From Tolypeutes matacus (Eukaryota; Chordata; Mammalia; Cingulata; Chlamyphoridae), in NCBI GenBank assembly GCA_026826555.1, contig JAKSZT010054569.1, positions 2,091,412 to 2,155,411 on the forward strand: a DNA stretch of 64,000 bases. Direction: 5' to 3'. The notes beneath the pieces are model-generated. The model did not search any database and had not been told where the DNA came from. It saw only the letters and a program-made list of their open reading frames with translations. Made by a program: the position numbers and the translations under genes. Shown piece after piece: positions 29,396 to 41,600 of the stretch. Position 1 is the stretch's first letter. Each line of letters starts with the position of its first letter.

Positions 29396-30039
29396 CTTTT
29401 ATTCAGTGAGATACGCAGCCTCAAGGAAGGAGAAGGGAACCATCAATGGCATGAATATTAAGCCTGGATCAGAACCGAGAATGGAGAAGCACAGAGATTA
29501 CAGATCTCAAAATTCACTCTCCCTTTCTCTGCTTGGTCGGCTGGGCCACATGTCTTTGCTTTTGTGCTCCAGATTCAACTCCTTGGTAGGGAAATCAGCT
29601 TGTGTTAAGACAAGAACAGGTCATTTCCTGTGTGATGCAAATAATTAGTTCCACTGAACACCATGGCAGTGAGTCACACGGCTGAAGACTTGAAAGCTCC
29701 GTCTAGGCATAGAATCTGGAATCAGGGAATATCCGATTTGGAAGGGCTATTAAGTTTGGTCTAATTTTAAGTAGTGGCTCAACCTCATATTGACCAACTG
29801 TAAATACTCTTTGTAAATATCTCAAGGGTTGGGGAGCTCATCTCTTACAGGTTCTATGAGAAGAAACTTGATTCCATCCTACCCAACTTCTCTGCTGTGC
29901 TACCTGTCTCATGCTCTTCCATTCCAAAGGAAAAGTGAAATGTGCCCTCTCTACTTGTTCCCCCCCCCTTGTTGTTGTATAACTTGGCCTGAGACTCAGC
30001 ACTATATAAATTCTCTTCATTTGCGTGGTACTTTACACT
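29396..30039. other. No gene seen
   Basis: A C-run at 29380-29390 ends the MIR. Frames at 29406-30143 have no recognisable protein features. Confidence 0.4.
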
Positions 30040-30235
30040 TCTCTTCATACCTCATCTCTTCGGATCTTTACTCTAAGCCCCAGGAGACAGTCAGGACAGG
30101 CATTGTGATTTCCATTTTATTATTACAGGATCAAGGCTCGTAAAGGTCAAACAACTTGTACAGGGCTATTGGGTTGGTAAATGTTGATGCTGGTAGGGAG
30201 AACCTGAATTTTATGACTTCTGCAACCCTGACCTC
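30040..30235 (-). repeat. MIR SINE, antisense
   Basis: CATTTTATTATTACAGGATC, AAGGCTCGTAAAGGTCAAAC, TTGTACAGGGCTATTGGGTT form the antisense core, preceded by a TCAGGACAGGCATTGTG block. Confidence 0.65.
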
Positions 30236-30914
30236 TTTCTACTGCTCTCTCAGGTTCTCCAAAACCTGTCATCCCAAAGGGAAAAATGCAATCGTCTTTT
30301 CTCAGTCTTGATAACATTTATCAATATGGTGCATGTCCATCATTTTTAAAATGATGACATCTCGATTAATTTAAATTGTAAAGGAATTTTTCTTTTTTAC
30401 CCAGAATACCACCATCTTGACATCATCACTGTTCTCCTTTGTCCATGTAACCTTTCAACTTTTACCCATATGCATTCATTACACTTAATTGTAATGAGTA
30501 AGTTGTAATAGAAGATTCACGGGCTTTTCAAGTTCTTCATATGTATGACTTGAGAGGCTCCCAAACCTATGAACAAATACAAGACCATGCAGTATAAACA
30601 TCACGGATAGCCCGGTCCTCCTCCCATGAGGCAGATTCTGTGGCTCTCTCCACAAGTCAGCTGGTCAATACCGGTTGCTCTCTAGCATTTCCCGCCTTAT
30701 GTATGACAGCAACTGAATACACAGCAAGATCCACAAAGCCTCTGCTCTGACTGTATGTCAAGAATGGAGTGGGTGTCATTGGCATTCACACACTTGTCCA
30801 AACATCCTACACATCTCAAGGAGAAAGGACTTGGAGGAAGTGCCAGACAAATTACATCAAGAAGACACAGCCTCCTTCTGCCCTGAAGCCGAACTTCCTC
30901 ACCGAGAGAGAAGT
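30236..30914. other. No gene seen; AT-rich LINE-like stretch
   Basis: The AT-rich part at 30290-30500 has the texture of a decayed LINE (ACCACCATCTTGACATCATC, TTTGTCCATGTAACCTTTC), but I cannot place it. No gene. Confidence 0.35.
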
Positions 30915-31320
30915 AGTGAGGTCTAGTAGAGTGAGTGGGAATGGAGAGTCAGACCAACCACATATCGCGTCCCAACTCTGCCATGCAGTCGTTTATTTTT
31001 TCATATCCTCCCTTGTTCCAGTGAAATTTTAAAATGGTTTCCTGGGGAGTGGATGTAGCTCAGTGGTTTGAGCACATGCTTCCTATGTACAAGGTCCCGG
31101 GTTCAATCCCAGGTACCTCCTAAGAAAAATGGTTTGCCGCCTTGCCGCTGCTACTGGGGTACATTCTGCAAGTCACTTTACTGATCTCTGACTCTCGGTA
31201 TAAGGGGAACAGTAATAGCTGCCTTGCAACGCTGTTTCGGAGGATTAAACAGAATCATGCATGAATATTCCCAGCACATCTGGCACATAGTAGGTACCCA
31301 ATGAATGGTATCTATTATTT
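30915..31320 (+). repeat. MIR SINE split by a DAS SINE
   Basis: The left part is the tRNA-derived head (AGTAGAGTGAGTGGGAATGG, CGCGTCCCAACTCTGCCATG). The right part is GCAAGTCACTTTACTGATCT, GGTATAAGGGGAACAGTAAT, GGAGGATTAAACAGAATCAT and GGCACATAGTAGGTACCCAA. The DAS SINE at 31041-31125 lies between. Confidence 0.87.
31031..31135 (+). mobile_element. DAS SINE monomer, closest to tRNA-Ala
   Basis: Body 31041-31125: GGGGAGTGGATGTAGCTCAG, TGCTTCCTATGTACAAGG, CCCGGGTTCAATCCCAGGTA, ending CCTCC. It follows the order of eukaryotic tRNA-Ala (GGGGGTGTAGCTCAGTGG ... GGCCCCGGGTTCAATCCC), including a B-box that differs little from the consensus, and the region between keeps tRNA-like spacing. The AAAATGGTTT target-site duplication occurs at 31031-31040 and 31126-31135. 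It has an extra base in the D-loop area and lost acceptor pairing, so it is not a functional tRNA gene. Confidence 0.93.
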
Positions 31321-31800
31321 TTTTAAAAAATGGAAACGTACCTGTGTGCTAGGCTTGTGCTTATAGAGCCTTGTATAGGAAAAGATCCCTTGTCCACATT
31401 ATTCTTCTTTAAAACTCAAATGCTCTTGGATGCAGTTGAGCTTCTGTATAAAGTTTATGCTGCCCTGATGCCATCAATAAGAGGCTCATTATTTCATTGG
31501 TTTGGTGAAGCAATCCCTGGAAAGGCTTTAGGATTTGGGAACGGCAAGTGATTATGGATGGGGCTAAATTATTTACTTCATCAAAGTGTCTCTGGGCTTT
31601 ATCGTGAAGGCCTGTCAAAGGGAGCTGTGCATAAAGATGAGTAATGATCCCTTTAACTCGGGGATTTGAAAGGTCACTGGGGCCGTGGCAGACATATAAA
31701 GTTGTGTTTGCTGCATCCATCAAGATGCAATTGGGTGTGGATGTGATGCATGGCAGGCGGTACGAGGGGAGACCCTTGCTGTCCACTTTGTATTCTGGTC
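31321..31800. other. Repeat-free, possibly conserved noncoding stretch
   Basis: About 480 bases without a recognised repeat, with compact, non-repetitive words such as TTATTTCATTGGTTTGG, CATAAAGATGAGTAATGATC and CATCCATCAAGATGCAATTG. Long overlapping frames on both strands (125 codons on -, 133 on +) have no recognisable domain. Absence of repeats alone is weak evidence. Confidence 0.3.
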
Positions 31801-34800
31801 ACGCTGGGCTGCCACATGGCAAGGCAGTGACCAGGCCTCCAGAGGCCACAACCCTGCACTTAAACCATTCTTTGCAGTCACTGCCTCCTATGGTGGAGCA
31901 TTCAAGGCAGCAGGGGTTTGGAGAATGGACCAGAGGGTATCGGGTAAGAGTATGTCTGCTTCCTTATCTGATGGGTGTCCTGGGCTTGAGCCGACTCTTT
32001 ATCTCCCAGGGTCCTAGTAAATTGATGGAAAATAGAGGAAAATGAGGCAAAGTGACTAATTCTATCACTAGCATGTGAAGCACCCCGTGGGGGTCAGCTG
32101 CCTCTTGGTTGCAAGTTTCATGGCTGTGAGAAGAAGGGACAGCTGCTGCTGAAGCTTTGGGAACCTAGAGGTTTCTCTGAGCCCCAGATGCTTTTCAGAA
32201 GAAGCTGCTTTTAACTCCTCTCCTCCTTCATCGGTGCACAACAGCAAGATGGGAGGACACCAGCCACATGTGCCACTGTGGGCAAGTCATTTTCTACTCT
32301 GGCCTTCACACTTGATGACATCCTTATTCTCCAAACCCTAGTCCCATTTGTACCACCGTCATCATGTAAGTCCTACTTGTGTGACATACTTTAATTTTTT
32401 TTCAAACAGGCTAAATTTTAATTTCAATAGATTTATTTTTAATGAAGAAACCTGATATCATCATGGTAAAAGGATACAGAAATGAAAACAAAACAACAGA
32501 TTAAATTCTTGCAAGATGCTTTTGCCAACTCAAAGCCTCCAAGCCTGAAGCCTGCTCTCTGTTAGCACAAGAACTTGGCAAAAGTTACAGAAGTGTTCCA
32601 GACATAGTAACACCCAACTGAGACTTTCTCTTTGATGTGCTCAGAAGGGTTAAAGGAGAATGAAAGCAGGAATAACTTCCTCATAATGTGATTTAATGTT
32701 ATTTAATAACCCATCCTCATGTTACCTGGACCATCTAAAGTCATAGCTCCTCTAAAATCATATCTCATACCAACAGTGGAATGAATCTTACACTTTGGGG
32801 ACAGCCTTCAGTTCCCTTTCAACTCCAAAATGTTTATTACTTCCATCAATTATCCCTAATGTTCACCTAATTAACCATTTCCACTTCCACTTTGACTCCT
32901 AGCTTATTGGCCTGTATTGAGCTGCTACTTGAACCACCCAAGCAGTAGTTTGCATCTTCAAAAATCTTCCAGGTGCTAATTAAAAGCCATTGACACTCTC
33001 ACTCAGCAAATTACTGGATCCTGGAGGGGGACCAAGAGGAACCCTCAGCAGGTGGCCGCTGGCTTGGGCTGGGCCCTCCCAGGGGAAGGAAGCTTCCCCA
33101 CTCCTCTCCCGAGGGCTGCTCCCATTCCAGTGAGTAATGTTTTGGGATGGATGCAAAATCGATAGCACAAGACTCACATCACTCCGGATATCCTCCATTC
33201 TTTTTCTATTCCACCTCCCTTGGCGTCCCTAGATGAGAGTCTGGGGAGAGATTCATTTCCTCCCTTGTTTCTTATTATAACCCTGTTGCAGCCACAGGGA
33301 TGAGAATGACAGATCTTTCTAGTTTGTCAAGGGAGGGAGAGGGAAGACAGACTCTTTGTAGCACCCGACAATGTGCCAGGAAGACCCAAAGCACTTTTGG
33401 GGGATTTTAAAAATTAACATTTTAGTTGTCATCTTCAATTCGCCTTGCTGAGGATGGCTCCCGAGTGAAGTCTGTAAGTCTTTCAGGTGCTTGGGTTGTC
33501 TGTGATCTCTTTAGTGACGGCGAGGAGTGGGAAGGGCTGTCAATGTTTTCCCTGAAGGCTGTCTAACACAGACTGATAGTCGGCTCCCCCAAGTCCCTCC
33601 TTGTTCATTCCACCACCTAACTTGAGCCCTTCCTCTGCAATTCCCTTTTTTTGATTACTGTCCCTTAGCCACCCAGAAATGGCCTTCCGTCCATGCCTGG
33701 GTATTCCTGGGGGGAAAGCTGTAATGAATCTGACCCCTGTGCGGTGTCACTGATCCCTCAGCCTTCTCCCAGGAGGCTCACCTTTCTCTCTCTACCAGCC
33801 CCAGAGTCCTGCAAAGCATCTGGAAACATCCAAATTGTCCAGATGGAAACCCCACCAGGTGAGGGTGCGGATAGGAGGGCCTCAACTGGTCCTCGGTCCA
33901 GCCCCAAATTTGCCAGCCACGGTGCATTCTTCAGTTAGATTTGAACTTGCCTGCATTGGCTTGCAGCTCCTTCTCCCCAAATTCCAATTTTTAATAGTGG
34001 GATCCATTGCTCTCCCACTCTTCTTCTGGGATGTTTCCTGTCTTTCTATCTCCTGTCCTATTTTCTAAACTCTTTCCTCTTCTTATATCCCACAGGCCCC
34101 TGTCCTTCTGATATAAAACACTGATAGTCCTTTTCAAATGCTATCAAGGAGCTAGTCTCAGGGGTTTGCATTCTACATCCCTCCCCTATCAATGATCACA
34201 AACATGACGTACACAGACACGGCCTGCTTAGGGGTTTTCATTCAACTCCCTCTGACCCTTGTCCTCCTCCTACACCAGTCAGACCTTTGCAGGCAGTGCC
34301 ACAGTTGAAGACAACAGGCAAGTGTAATAATACATTGGTATTATTGATCAATCATCTGGATAGTTGAAAGCTCCTTGAAGTAAGTCACCTACTGAGGCCC
34401 GGGTTGGACGGCTTTGTGTTTGGTTTGTCCACACTGTCATAGCAGGCAAGCATGTGTGCATGCGTGTGCACCCAGGGACAGACACACAGCCCTCGGCCCC
34501 ACCTCCTCACCCACATGTCCGTGCGTTGCCTGACGTGCTGGCCTCCTTATAACTTGGGCCCTGCCATCCTTAGCTGATGCTGAGCCCAGCAGCATGAAGA
34601 TGGTGCTCAGCTTGGGAAGTGAAAGGGGATAGGGAGGCAGGAACGAGAGGTGGGAGAGCTTGATCATACACCAACAGTGGGGGAAAGGGGATGGCAGCAG
34701 TGACAGAAGGTGCCGCCGGGGGTTTATGTCTATTTCCAGCCGGCTCCTGCCTCGCAGCCCCTGACGTGCAAGAGGACGCCTTGTCCTCCCAGTCACCTCG

Positions 34801-34804
34801 TGAG
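31801..34804. other. About 3 kb with no gene or clear repeat
   Basis: Mostly unique-looking sequence with a T-rich patch at 32390-32460 and short frames without recognisable products. The frame at 33693-34068 is Pro/Ser-rich and has no domain. Confidence 0.4.
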
Positions 34805-34930
34805 GTTCGACGGTGGGCACTATGGTTGTGCTCATTTCATAGGTGATGAACCTAAGAGACAGAGAAGGTAGGTGTCCTTTCCAACCTGGCAGGTTAGAGG
34901 TGGGACTACCGGGCTAGTGCCTCCGCCCCT
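34805..34930 (-). repeat. MIR SINE fragment, antisense
   Basis: CTCATTTCATAGGTGATGAA, CCTAAGAGACAGAGAAGGTA and AGGTGTCCTTTCCAACCTGG are antisense MIR-like, with the GGTGGGACTACC end. Confidence 0.6.
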
Positions 34931-35859
34931 GCTCAGTATCTCAAACCCAACTTTAGGGTTCCTCCAGAGAATGGGAGGCGGCAGGGGCAGCGTGGCAGAC
35001 ACGGGTCATCCTGCTGGCATATGCGCTGTCCTTAGCTCAGAAATGTCTGCCGCCCTAGCTGCCAACTGCAGTCTTCCTGGCTGTCCTCAGCGTGAATGGT
35101 TATGGCCATGAGCCCCCTAGGAGGTGACAGTTCTTTGTGAGCTGAAGAGTGCTGAGCAGATGGGAGGCTTCAGGGACTCCTTCAGATCCTGCATCCGGGC
35201 CGCTCCAGTTCTCAGTGACCTCATTAGTTGTGAATGGAGTGAAGTGGCATCCAGGGGGACAGTTACCTGGATGCCCTGCCTCCTACCCCACCTGTGAGCC
35301 TCACTCACCTGTCTGCGAGCCAGTGGCAGCAGACAGATCCCTATAAGATGCACGTGGAAATTCATCTTCAGGTAGTTACTCTTGGAGAATGATATTACCA
35401 TTCTAACTGCTAGATTCACAGATAGGCAGCCTTTTACATTTTGCAGTGCAGTAATGAGAAAAAAGATTTCGTTTTCCTGGTTTGCCTCTGAGTATTGCTT
35501 AATTGTCTTGAAAAACAATTGACTTGGTGTTTCTTACTCGGCTTCTAATACTAAGTATACACATATTATGTCTCCCCGCTTACTTCTCTGTTTGCCACTG
35601 TTGCTTGGGGAAGGTTAATTGCTCCTCAAAGTTGTTTGTTCCCTGAAAATGCCTCCTTTAAGGGACATTGTGGCTGGGTCCATATGGAAAAAATGGAGAA
35701 CTGTGCTATTTTACTCAGTCCCAGATCCGAGATCAGTTTGGACTCTCCCCCTGCCCCCTGCCCACCCTCTCTGCCAAGCTTGGAATCCCATGATCTAGCT
35801 ACATAATGGCCTTAAATCTACATTTCACTACAGAGGCAGCCTGAGACAATGTTTATTCT
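34931..35859. other. No gene seen
   Basis: Frames at 34872-35518 (up to 133 codons on -) have no recognisable protein content. No named repeat. Confidence 0.4.
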
Positions 35860-36440
35860 ACATGAATGAATCAACCCTGGTGCTGTCAATTTATTTCTCT
35901 GAGTAGGATAAAAAGACAATTTCCACATGATGGATCTGATCAAACACACAGCAATCTGAATTAATAGTTAAGAAGGTGAAAACCATCACCCTGACAGCCC
36001 AGTGTTATTTTTCTCTCTAAACAGAGCCAGAGACAGTTAAAACTCTCAGTTCAATTTTCCACATCCTGCCTGCAAAGAATACCACAGACATGACAGTGGA
36101 CTCAAGCAAACAACCAATTAGTGTTTTAAAAAGTTAATAACCAGTTACTGATCATTTAATTATTGTTAACCAGCCAGTTGAATTCAAGCAAACAAGGACT
36201 TGCTTGACTATATGTAGGTTTTCAATAATCACCTGTGGGAGCTCATCTCTTCTGGCCCATTCCCTACCTAAATCTGCTGCCTAATGACCTGACTTGTTCA
36301 GAACCTCATGCTAATGGACTTGTGGCGATGGCAGGTTTCTTTGGTCTGAATTACGTGGACAGTTGCCCAAATTACCACTTTGTTTTGCTGGCATGGACGC
36401 AGCTCCCTGAGATTGAGTATCTCACTGAGGTTGTTTAAAA
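35860..36440. other. Repeat-free, AT-rich stretch with homeodomain-like motifs
   Basis: No repeat is recognised over 580 bases. It holds TAAT/ATTA-type cores, for example ACCAATTAGTG at 36112 and ATCATTTAATTATTG at about 36152, as often in developmental enhancers. This is only a texture argument. Confidence 0.25.
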
Positions 36441-37381
36441 AGAAAAGATTTGGCACTTAATACAAGCAATCTCTACTTGTGTTAGAGATCAGGACATTTA
36501 GATAATGAAGAAAGAATTCCTTTGAATACATCTTAAATGCTTTTAAAAGTTCTAGTATTTTTTTTTTTTCCTTTCCAACTCCATTTAGGTTATTTACACA
36601 TCCACAGGAAACAGAGAAACTGGACTTGTGTCAGTAATCTGGGGGTCAGTGTAGAAACGGCGGATATAATTGTCTAAGCTATGTCTTGCGTTTTCTTTTT
36701 GGTCTTCAATCTCATCCTTCTCCTCGTTGTTGTTGCTATAAACCACAACTGCTAACCAAACAAACTAGTTTCAGTGTTTTGTTTCTTTCACTCTTTTCAG
36801 TGTAGATACAAGGGAATAGAACAATGATTTGAAAAATCATGTTGGCAGAACAATATGGGAAAAGCAAAGATCCTGAATAATCCACTAGTTTAAAAATCAG
36901 CCCTGAATACAGAATGGACTATAGAAAATTTCTTTTCTTTCTCTCTCTGTCTGTCTCTCCTCCTCCTTCTCCTCTGTCTTTCTCTCTCCCAAGTGATGGG
37001 CAAAACCATTGAAATCAACAGCTAGGCTTTCTTCTCTCTTTCAATCTTGACTGAGATTTAGTGGGTGACTCTTTTGGAAGACATGTATGGGTTTTTTTAG
37101 GTGACTGAGGGAAACCTATTTAATCCTAATCAGGTTTGGGAGATTTTATTTTGTTTTGTTTTGACTTTTAAGCCATCAACATTTGAAGCAGAGCTCTTTG
37201 ATGGTATAGTTTACCTTACAGATCTAGAGCTAAGTTTTGATTTGGAATGTATCGTTGTCATCCTCCTCATCATTATTTATGCTTTTCTAGACTAGGGGTA
37301 AAAAGCTTTTAACTTTTTCTTTTCCAAAACTGCTTAGCCCAGCAGTTGGATTGCAGTGCTGAAATAGAAAGATCCTGACAT
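36441..37381. other. No gene seen; pyrimidine-rich patch
   Basis: A T run at 36559-36572 and a CT-rich stretch at 36929-36991 (TTTCTCTCTCTGTCTGTC-like). No gene or named repeat. Confidence 0.4.
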
Positions 37382-37523
37382 AAGAGTCAAATGAGGGGGA
37401 CAGATGTGGCTCAAACGGTTGGGCGTCCGTCTCCCATATGGAGGGACCTGGGTTCGATCCCCAGGACCTCCTGGTAAAAACAAAAAACAAAACAAAACAA
37501 ACAAACAACAAAAAAAGAGTCAA
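37382..37523 (+). mobile_element. DAS SINE monomer with A/C-rich tail
   Basis: Body 37391-37514: GGGGGACAGATGTGGCTCAA, GTCCGTCTCCCATATGGAGG, GGGTTCGATCCCCAGGACC, then an (AAAAC)n tail. The B-box GGTTCGATCC is a full match to the pol III consensus. AAGAGTCAA flanks it at 37382-37390 and 37515-37523. Confidence 0.93.
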
Positions 37524-39344
37524 GCGAAACAGGTTCTAGAACTGATGCTCCAAGAACTAACTGCAATTCCAGGTTGTGATTTCTCAACCTCAGTTTCCTC
37601 AATATGAAATGATGAGTTACTGGAAGATTTCTAGGGATGCTTTTAACTTTAAAGGTCTATATACTTCTAGCAAGTGGAGAGCTATATTTCTTTCCTCCTG
37701 GAAAAAGAAAGAAGTTAGAAAATAGGCAAGCAGGAAGAAGGGAAGCAAAGAAGAAAGAAAACAGAAAATAGAAAAATTGATAGGAACGAAGAGAAACCAA
37801 AACTAGGACTAGAAGCCAGTTTCTACTGAAGAGGCTGTGTGGTTCCTTAGTGCCTTGAAAACTGATGGTAGCATAGCATCAGCATGCGCAAGGCGCAATG
37901 CAGTCAAAACACGTACATCTTAGTGCTGAATTCAAAATCACTAAAGGTAAATGAGAAAACTGAAGCGTAGCTCTAGGTAGCAACTAGAATTCTCTCTTTT
38001 TTCCCCCAACAAAACAATCTCTGGGACTGAGTGATAGATGACTAGCCATGGAGCTTAAGAATTTCTATGCCTTTTTCAAATTAGGTGCAATGAAGGGGAA
38101 CTGCAAATTGGGAAAGCAAATGGGTTATTGTTTCCCATGTTTCTTGTTTCCGTCACTTACTCTTGGTGGAAGACATTTCTCACACCATCTGCTTATTCCT
38201 ATATGTAGCTTTCCTTTTTCTTTCATGCAGGCAGGTTGCGGGGGGTGGGGGGAGCATCCCTGGGCCCCGTGGTATTCCCTGGGCTGAAGATCGTATCTCT
38301 CTTGCCATCTGAGGGCTCCTGGGAACTTGGTTTCAGGTGAGTGCTGTGTCAGCTCCTGCCTGTTCCCGGGGAAGGAGAAGGCTGTGTAGGAAGAGGGGCA
38401 AGCCTTTCGGGCGGCTCTGCCCTTTGTGGGAGCAGCTCACCTGAACCCAGACGAGGGAGAGCATGTGGGCGCCACCAGGCTGCAGGGCTCTGCTCCGTCA
38501 CACCCACCAGAGCTGCGAAATGACGAATGAATGTGAGTTGCTCTGCTCCCAAAATTGTGTCACCGGGGACCTTGAGGCTCCAGGCCTTGGACAAGTTGTG
38601 GTCCTTCTCTCCTGTCTATATTCTTTGGTGGTGGGGAGAGGGGAGTGGAGCCACACAGCACTGTTTTTGTGCCCCCAAGAAAAGGGGATGGTGGTGTCTT
38701 ATCTAGGGGGCACTGAATGGCCTTGGGGCCTTGGACCTCTGGAAAGGTCTTTGTGCCCAGTGGAAGCTCCTGCTGACCTAATCCCAATGCTGTCGTTATT
38801 GTTTTAATGGGGGGGGGGTGGAGTTTGTAGGCAAAGGGCTGCCTGTCCCTGTCAACCAGCTCCTTCTAACAGGAATCTTATTCCACAACAACTTATTCTC
38901 TGCATAGTCCTAAACTCCTTCCTCAATTCACTCTCATATAAACACCTCAGATTAGTTTTCAAACCAGCAGGGTGTAAATAAAAAATAAATAAAATCAACG
39001 AATGGTTCAGGTTCCTTGGCTGAGCTCCAAGATTTGCTGGGACTAATTAAGGCGCATGCAAGGATTTATTTCTCTGACCAGATGCAGCCTCATGGCCGCG
39101 TCCATCTGGAGGTCTTTCCTTTGTCCAGCATGCAAAGGGATGTTATCCCTTGCTGTTCTCTCATGGCCTCCCCTCCCCCTTCAGCCATTTAGATTCAGTG
39201 CAGACATTTTTTCCTCCGAGGCACTCTTCCTCCTTCCATGTCCCTCCACCCTTCACCTACCTCCAAGCAGTGGGTGGTGTTCCCAGTCTGTGCCGCCATC
39301 ATTCCTAGAGTACTGGAGTCACCACAGTGAAGTTCAGCTGTCAC
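37524..39344. other. About 1.8 kb with no gene; GC-rich patch
   Basis: Ordinary sequence with a purine-rich patch at 37691-37760 and a GC-rich, CpG-containing patch at about 38395-38520 (TTTCGGGCGGCTCTGCCC, GTGGGCGCCACCAGG) where 60-114 codon frames overlap on both strands without recognisable products. A GGGGGGGGG run lies at 38809-38818. Confidence 0.4.
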
Positions 39345-39450
39345 TTTGTATATTGGGGGGCAGGGACTTTCATGTTTTACCCTAATGCTGTACAGTGCCC
39401 AGCACAGAGTAAATTCTCAACACAGGTACACAGAATGAATAAATGACTGT
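39345..39450 (+). mobile_element. L2 LINE 3' end
   Basis: GGGGGGCAGGGACTTTCATG, TGCTGTACAGTGCCCAGCAC, AGAGTAAATTCTCAACACAG and AATGAATAAATGAC match the L2 3' end. Upstream sequence at 39110-39340 may be more of the same element. Confidence 0.72.
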
Positions 39451-39849
39451 ATCTGACTCTGGCCCCAGCCCCGGCTGTTGGCATCATGCATTTTTGGGGG
39501 GTGGGTGGGGGGAAGGGGCGGTGTCCAGTCTTGCATTCCTTCTTCAACCAATTATAATTTGTTAGCAGGTCTCTATGCACATTCTCATTTTGAGGTCTTC
39601 TCGATCTCAGTGGATCATTTGGGAGCTGCTTTATTATTATTAATTATTAAACTAGAAGTTTCTGAAAAGTTTTCTTCTTCAGCCAAAAGAGAAGTAGAAA
39701 AATTGATAGAGGAGATGCCAGGGCAACTTTACTAGTTTTGTCGTAATCTGGCTTATGAGAAATACCACATCAAAGATACCAGGTGCAGCTGTGGGTTCCA
39801 GCTTCAGACATTTTCACATCCCCTCATCCCAGTGATTCCTCGTAATAGC
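39451..39849. other. No gene seen
   Basis: A GGGGGGTGGGTGGGGGG patch lies near 39495 and a TTATTATTATTAATTATTAA patch near 39633. No recognised gene or repeat. Confidence 0.4.
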
Positions 39850-39990
39850 TCTGGGAGGTTAGTGGAGAAAATCTTTTTTTCCGATTTTAAAGGTGGCGAA
39901 ACAAACTCAGAAAGCTCAATGGCCTGCTCAGGTTCTCATGGATGGTGAACACAGGCAGGACTGGAGGCAGGGCTCCTGGCCAGCACGTGG
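39850..39990 (-). repeat. MIR SINE fragment, antisense
   Basis: GGGAGGTTAGTGGAGAAAAT, CCGATTTTAAAGGTGGCGAA, ACAAACTCAGAAAGCTCAAT and GCAGGACTGGAGGCAGGGCT align with the antisense MIR core. Confidence 0.6.
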
Positions 39991-41227
39991 CCCTCCAGCT
40001 GCTGCACCAGATGGCTCCCTCTTGCTCTCCAGGAAATGCCATCTCCAGAAAGGTAACAGACCTTTCCTCCCTAGGCCTGAGCTTCATTTGCACAGGAACA
40101 AATATTAAGCTACTTAGGGGTGGAGATAAAGGCTTCTCCATTACCTCAGCAGGGTTTGAAGGATGAATGGAGTTCTTTGCATTATAATCATTCTCCCCTT
40201 AAATATCCACAATGCAATGCAGGTTCTAGATATGGTGGCAATTTATACCACATGGTAAAGGACTGTCCCATACGTCTCAAGAGCTTCACTACTTCTTATT
40301 TGCATAAGCAAGTGTACATTTTAGAGACAGAGCTGGGCACTAGGGGCAGGGATTTTTGTAGTTTGTGATGGGACCACCAAATCATTTTAGATTTAGCCTC
40401 AAATTTCTTGATATCATGTATGGTTTCTAAACCTTAACAATGATTCTCATTCTGGTCATATTGTAAACGACACATTTCCAACTGTAATAGAAAAGAGTTC
40501 TAATTCTTTAGATTTCCCTTTTATGGAACATGTGGATAATTTTGTCCCTGTGAGCGAGCTTATGGCTGAGATTACTTGGCTATCCCAAAATGGAGAAGGA
40601 GGGCGAAGATACTGACTTAATAATAAAGTACCCCAAATACTTTCACACTTGCACAGAGAAATGGAGGATTTGACCATACTGTGCTTAACAAAGTGGTGGC
40701 AATTATTTCCCTTTCAGATTTAGGCTCCCGAGCTTGTTTCCTGAGCTTATTTGCTAATATGATAAAGGACATTGGCAGGTGTAAGAAATTTGTCTGCTTG
40801 CTCTCACTTTCTCAGATCAGTGCTTGATGGCAATAACAAAAGAGTGCTCACCTTTTAGACACCTGGTCGTTAACCTTCAGGCAGCTTCTCTAAGCTCTAA
40901 GACTTGCTTACTCACTAAGGAGATCTGGACTGCACCACCCCACTGTCTTCTGCATGTAACCCCACCCACTCATTTTACCTTCCTCTTCTTCCCCTTGGAT
41001 GGCCAGGGCTAAAGCTTTACTTAACCCACACTCCTGGGCCATTGATCCCATCCATAAATACTTAGTCCTTTGGTGAAAATGACAAAACTACTCATATTTC
41101 TCTACCCTTTAATATATATATACTAAAATTAATATTTATTAAATTAATATTTAGTGAGTACCTTCTTTGTGCATGGATATGGAGATGAGTAAAACAGTCT
41201 CTGATCTTAAGGAGATTTATTTATTTA
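39991..41227. other. No gene seen
   Basis: Short frames without recognisable products. AT-rich TATATATATACTAAAATTAA sequence at about 41111-41150 runs up to the antisense retroelement. Confidence 0.4.
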
Positions 41228-41600
41228 TTTATAATTAAAAAAAAAATTTTTCTTAAGAGGCTTTAGGTTACATAAAAGAGATTCCCATATGCCCCACTCC
41301 CTCCCCTTCCCACACTTTCCCACATTAACAACATCCTTCATTAGTGTGGTACATTTGTTACAACTGATGAACCCATATTGAAGCATTGCTACTAACCATG
41401 GATTATAGTTTACATTATAGTTTACACTCTGCATGGCAGAATTTGTAGGTTATGACAAAACATACAATGGCCTGTATCCGTCACTGCAATGTCATGCAGG
41501 ACAAATCCAATGTCCCAAAAATGCCCCCCATATTACACCTATTCTTCCCTCTCCCTCCCCTGAGAACCTCTGCTGGCCACTGCCTCCACATCAATGGTAA
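41228..41600 (-). mobile_element. Unnamed poly-A retroelement, antisense, 5' truncated
   Basis: The blocks CATATGCCCCACTCCC, ACATTAACAACATCCTTCAT, TGGATTATAGTTTACATTAT, CCTGTATCCGTCACTGCAAT and CTGGCCACTGCCTCCACATC match the copy at 20435-21109 in order. The A tail is the T/A-rich stretch at 41219-41252. It lacks the 5' part of the longer copies. Confidence 0.85.

Noticed and set aside
31041..31125. Functional tRNA-Ala gene
   Set aside because: tRNA-like A and B boxes are present, but an extra base in the D-arm region, poor acceptor pairing and a target-site duplication identify a SINE.
38395..38520. CpG island or exon at the GC-rich patch
   Set aside because: Too short and with too few CpG to call; frames there are unremarkable.
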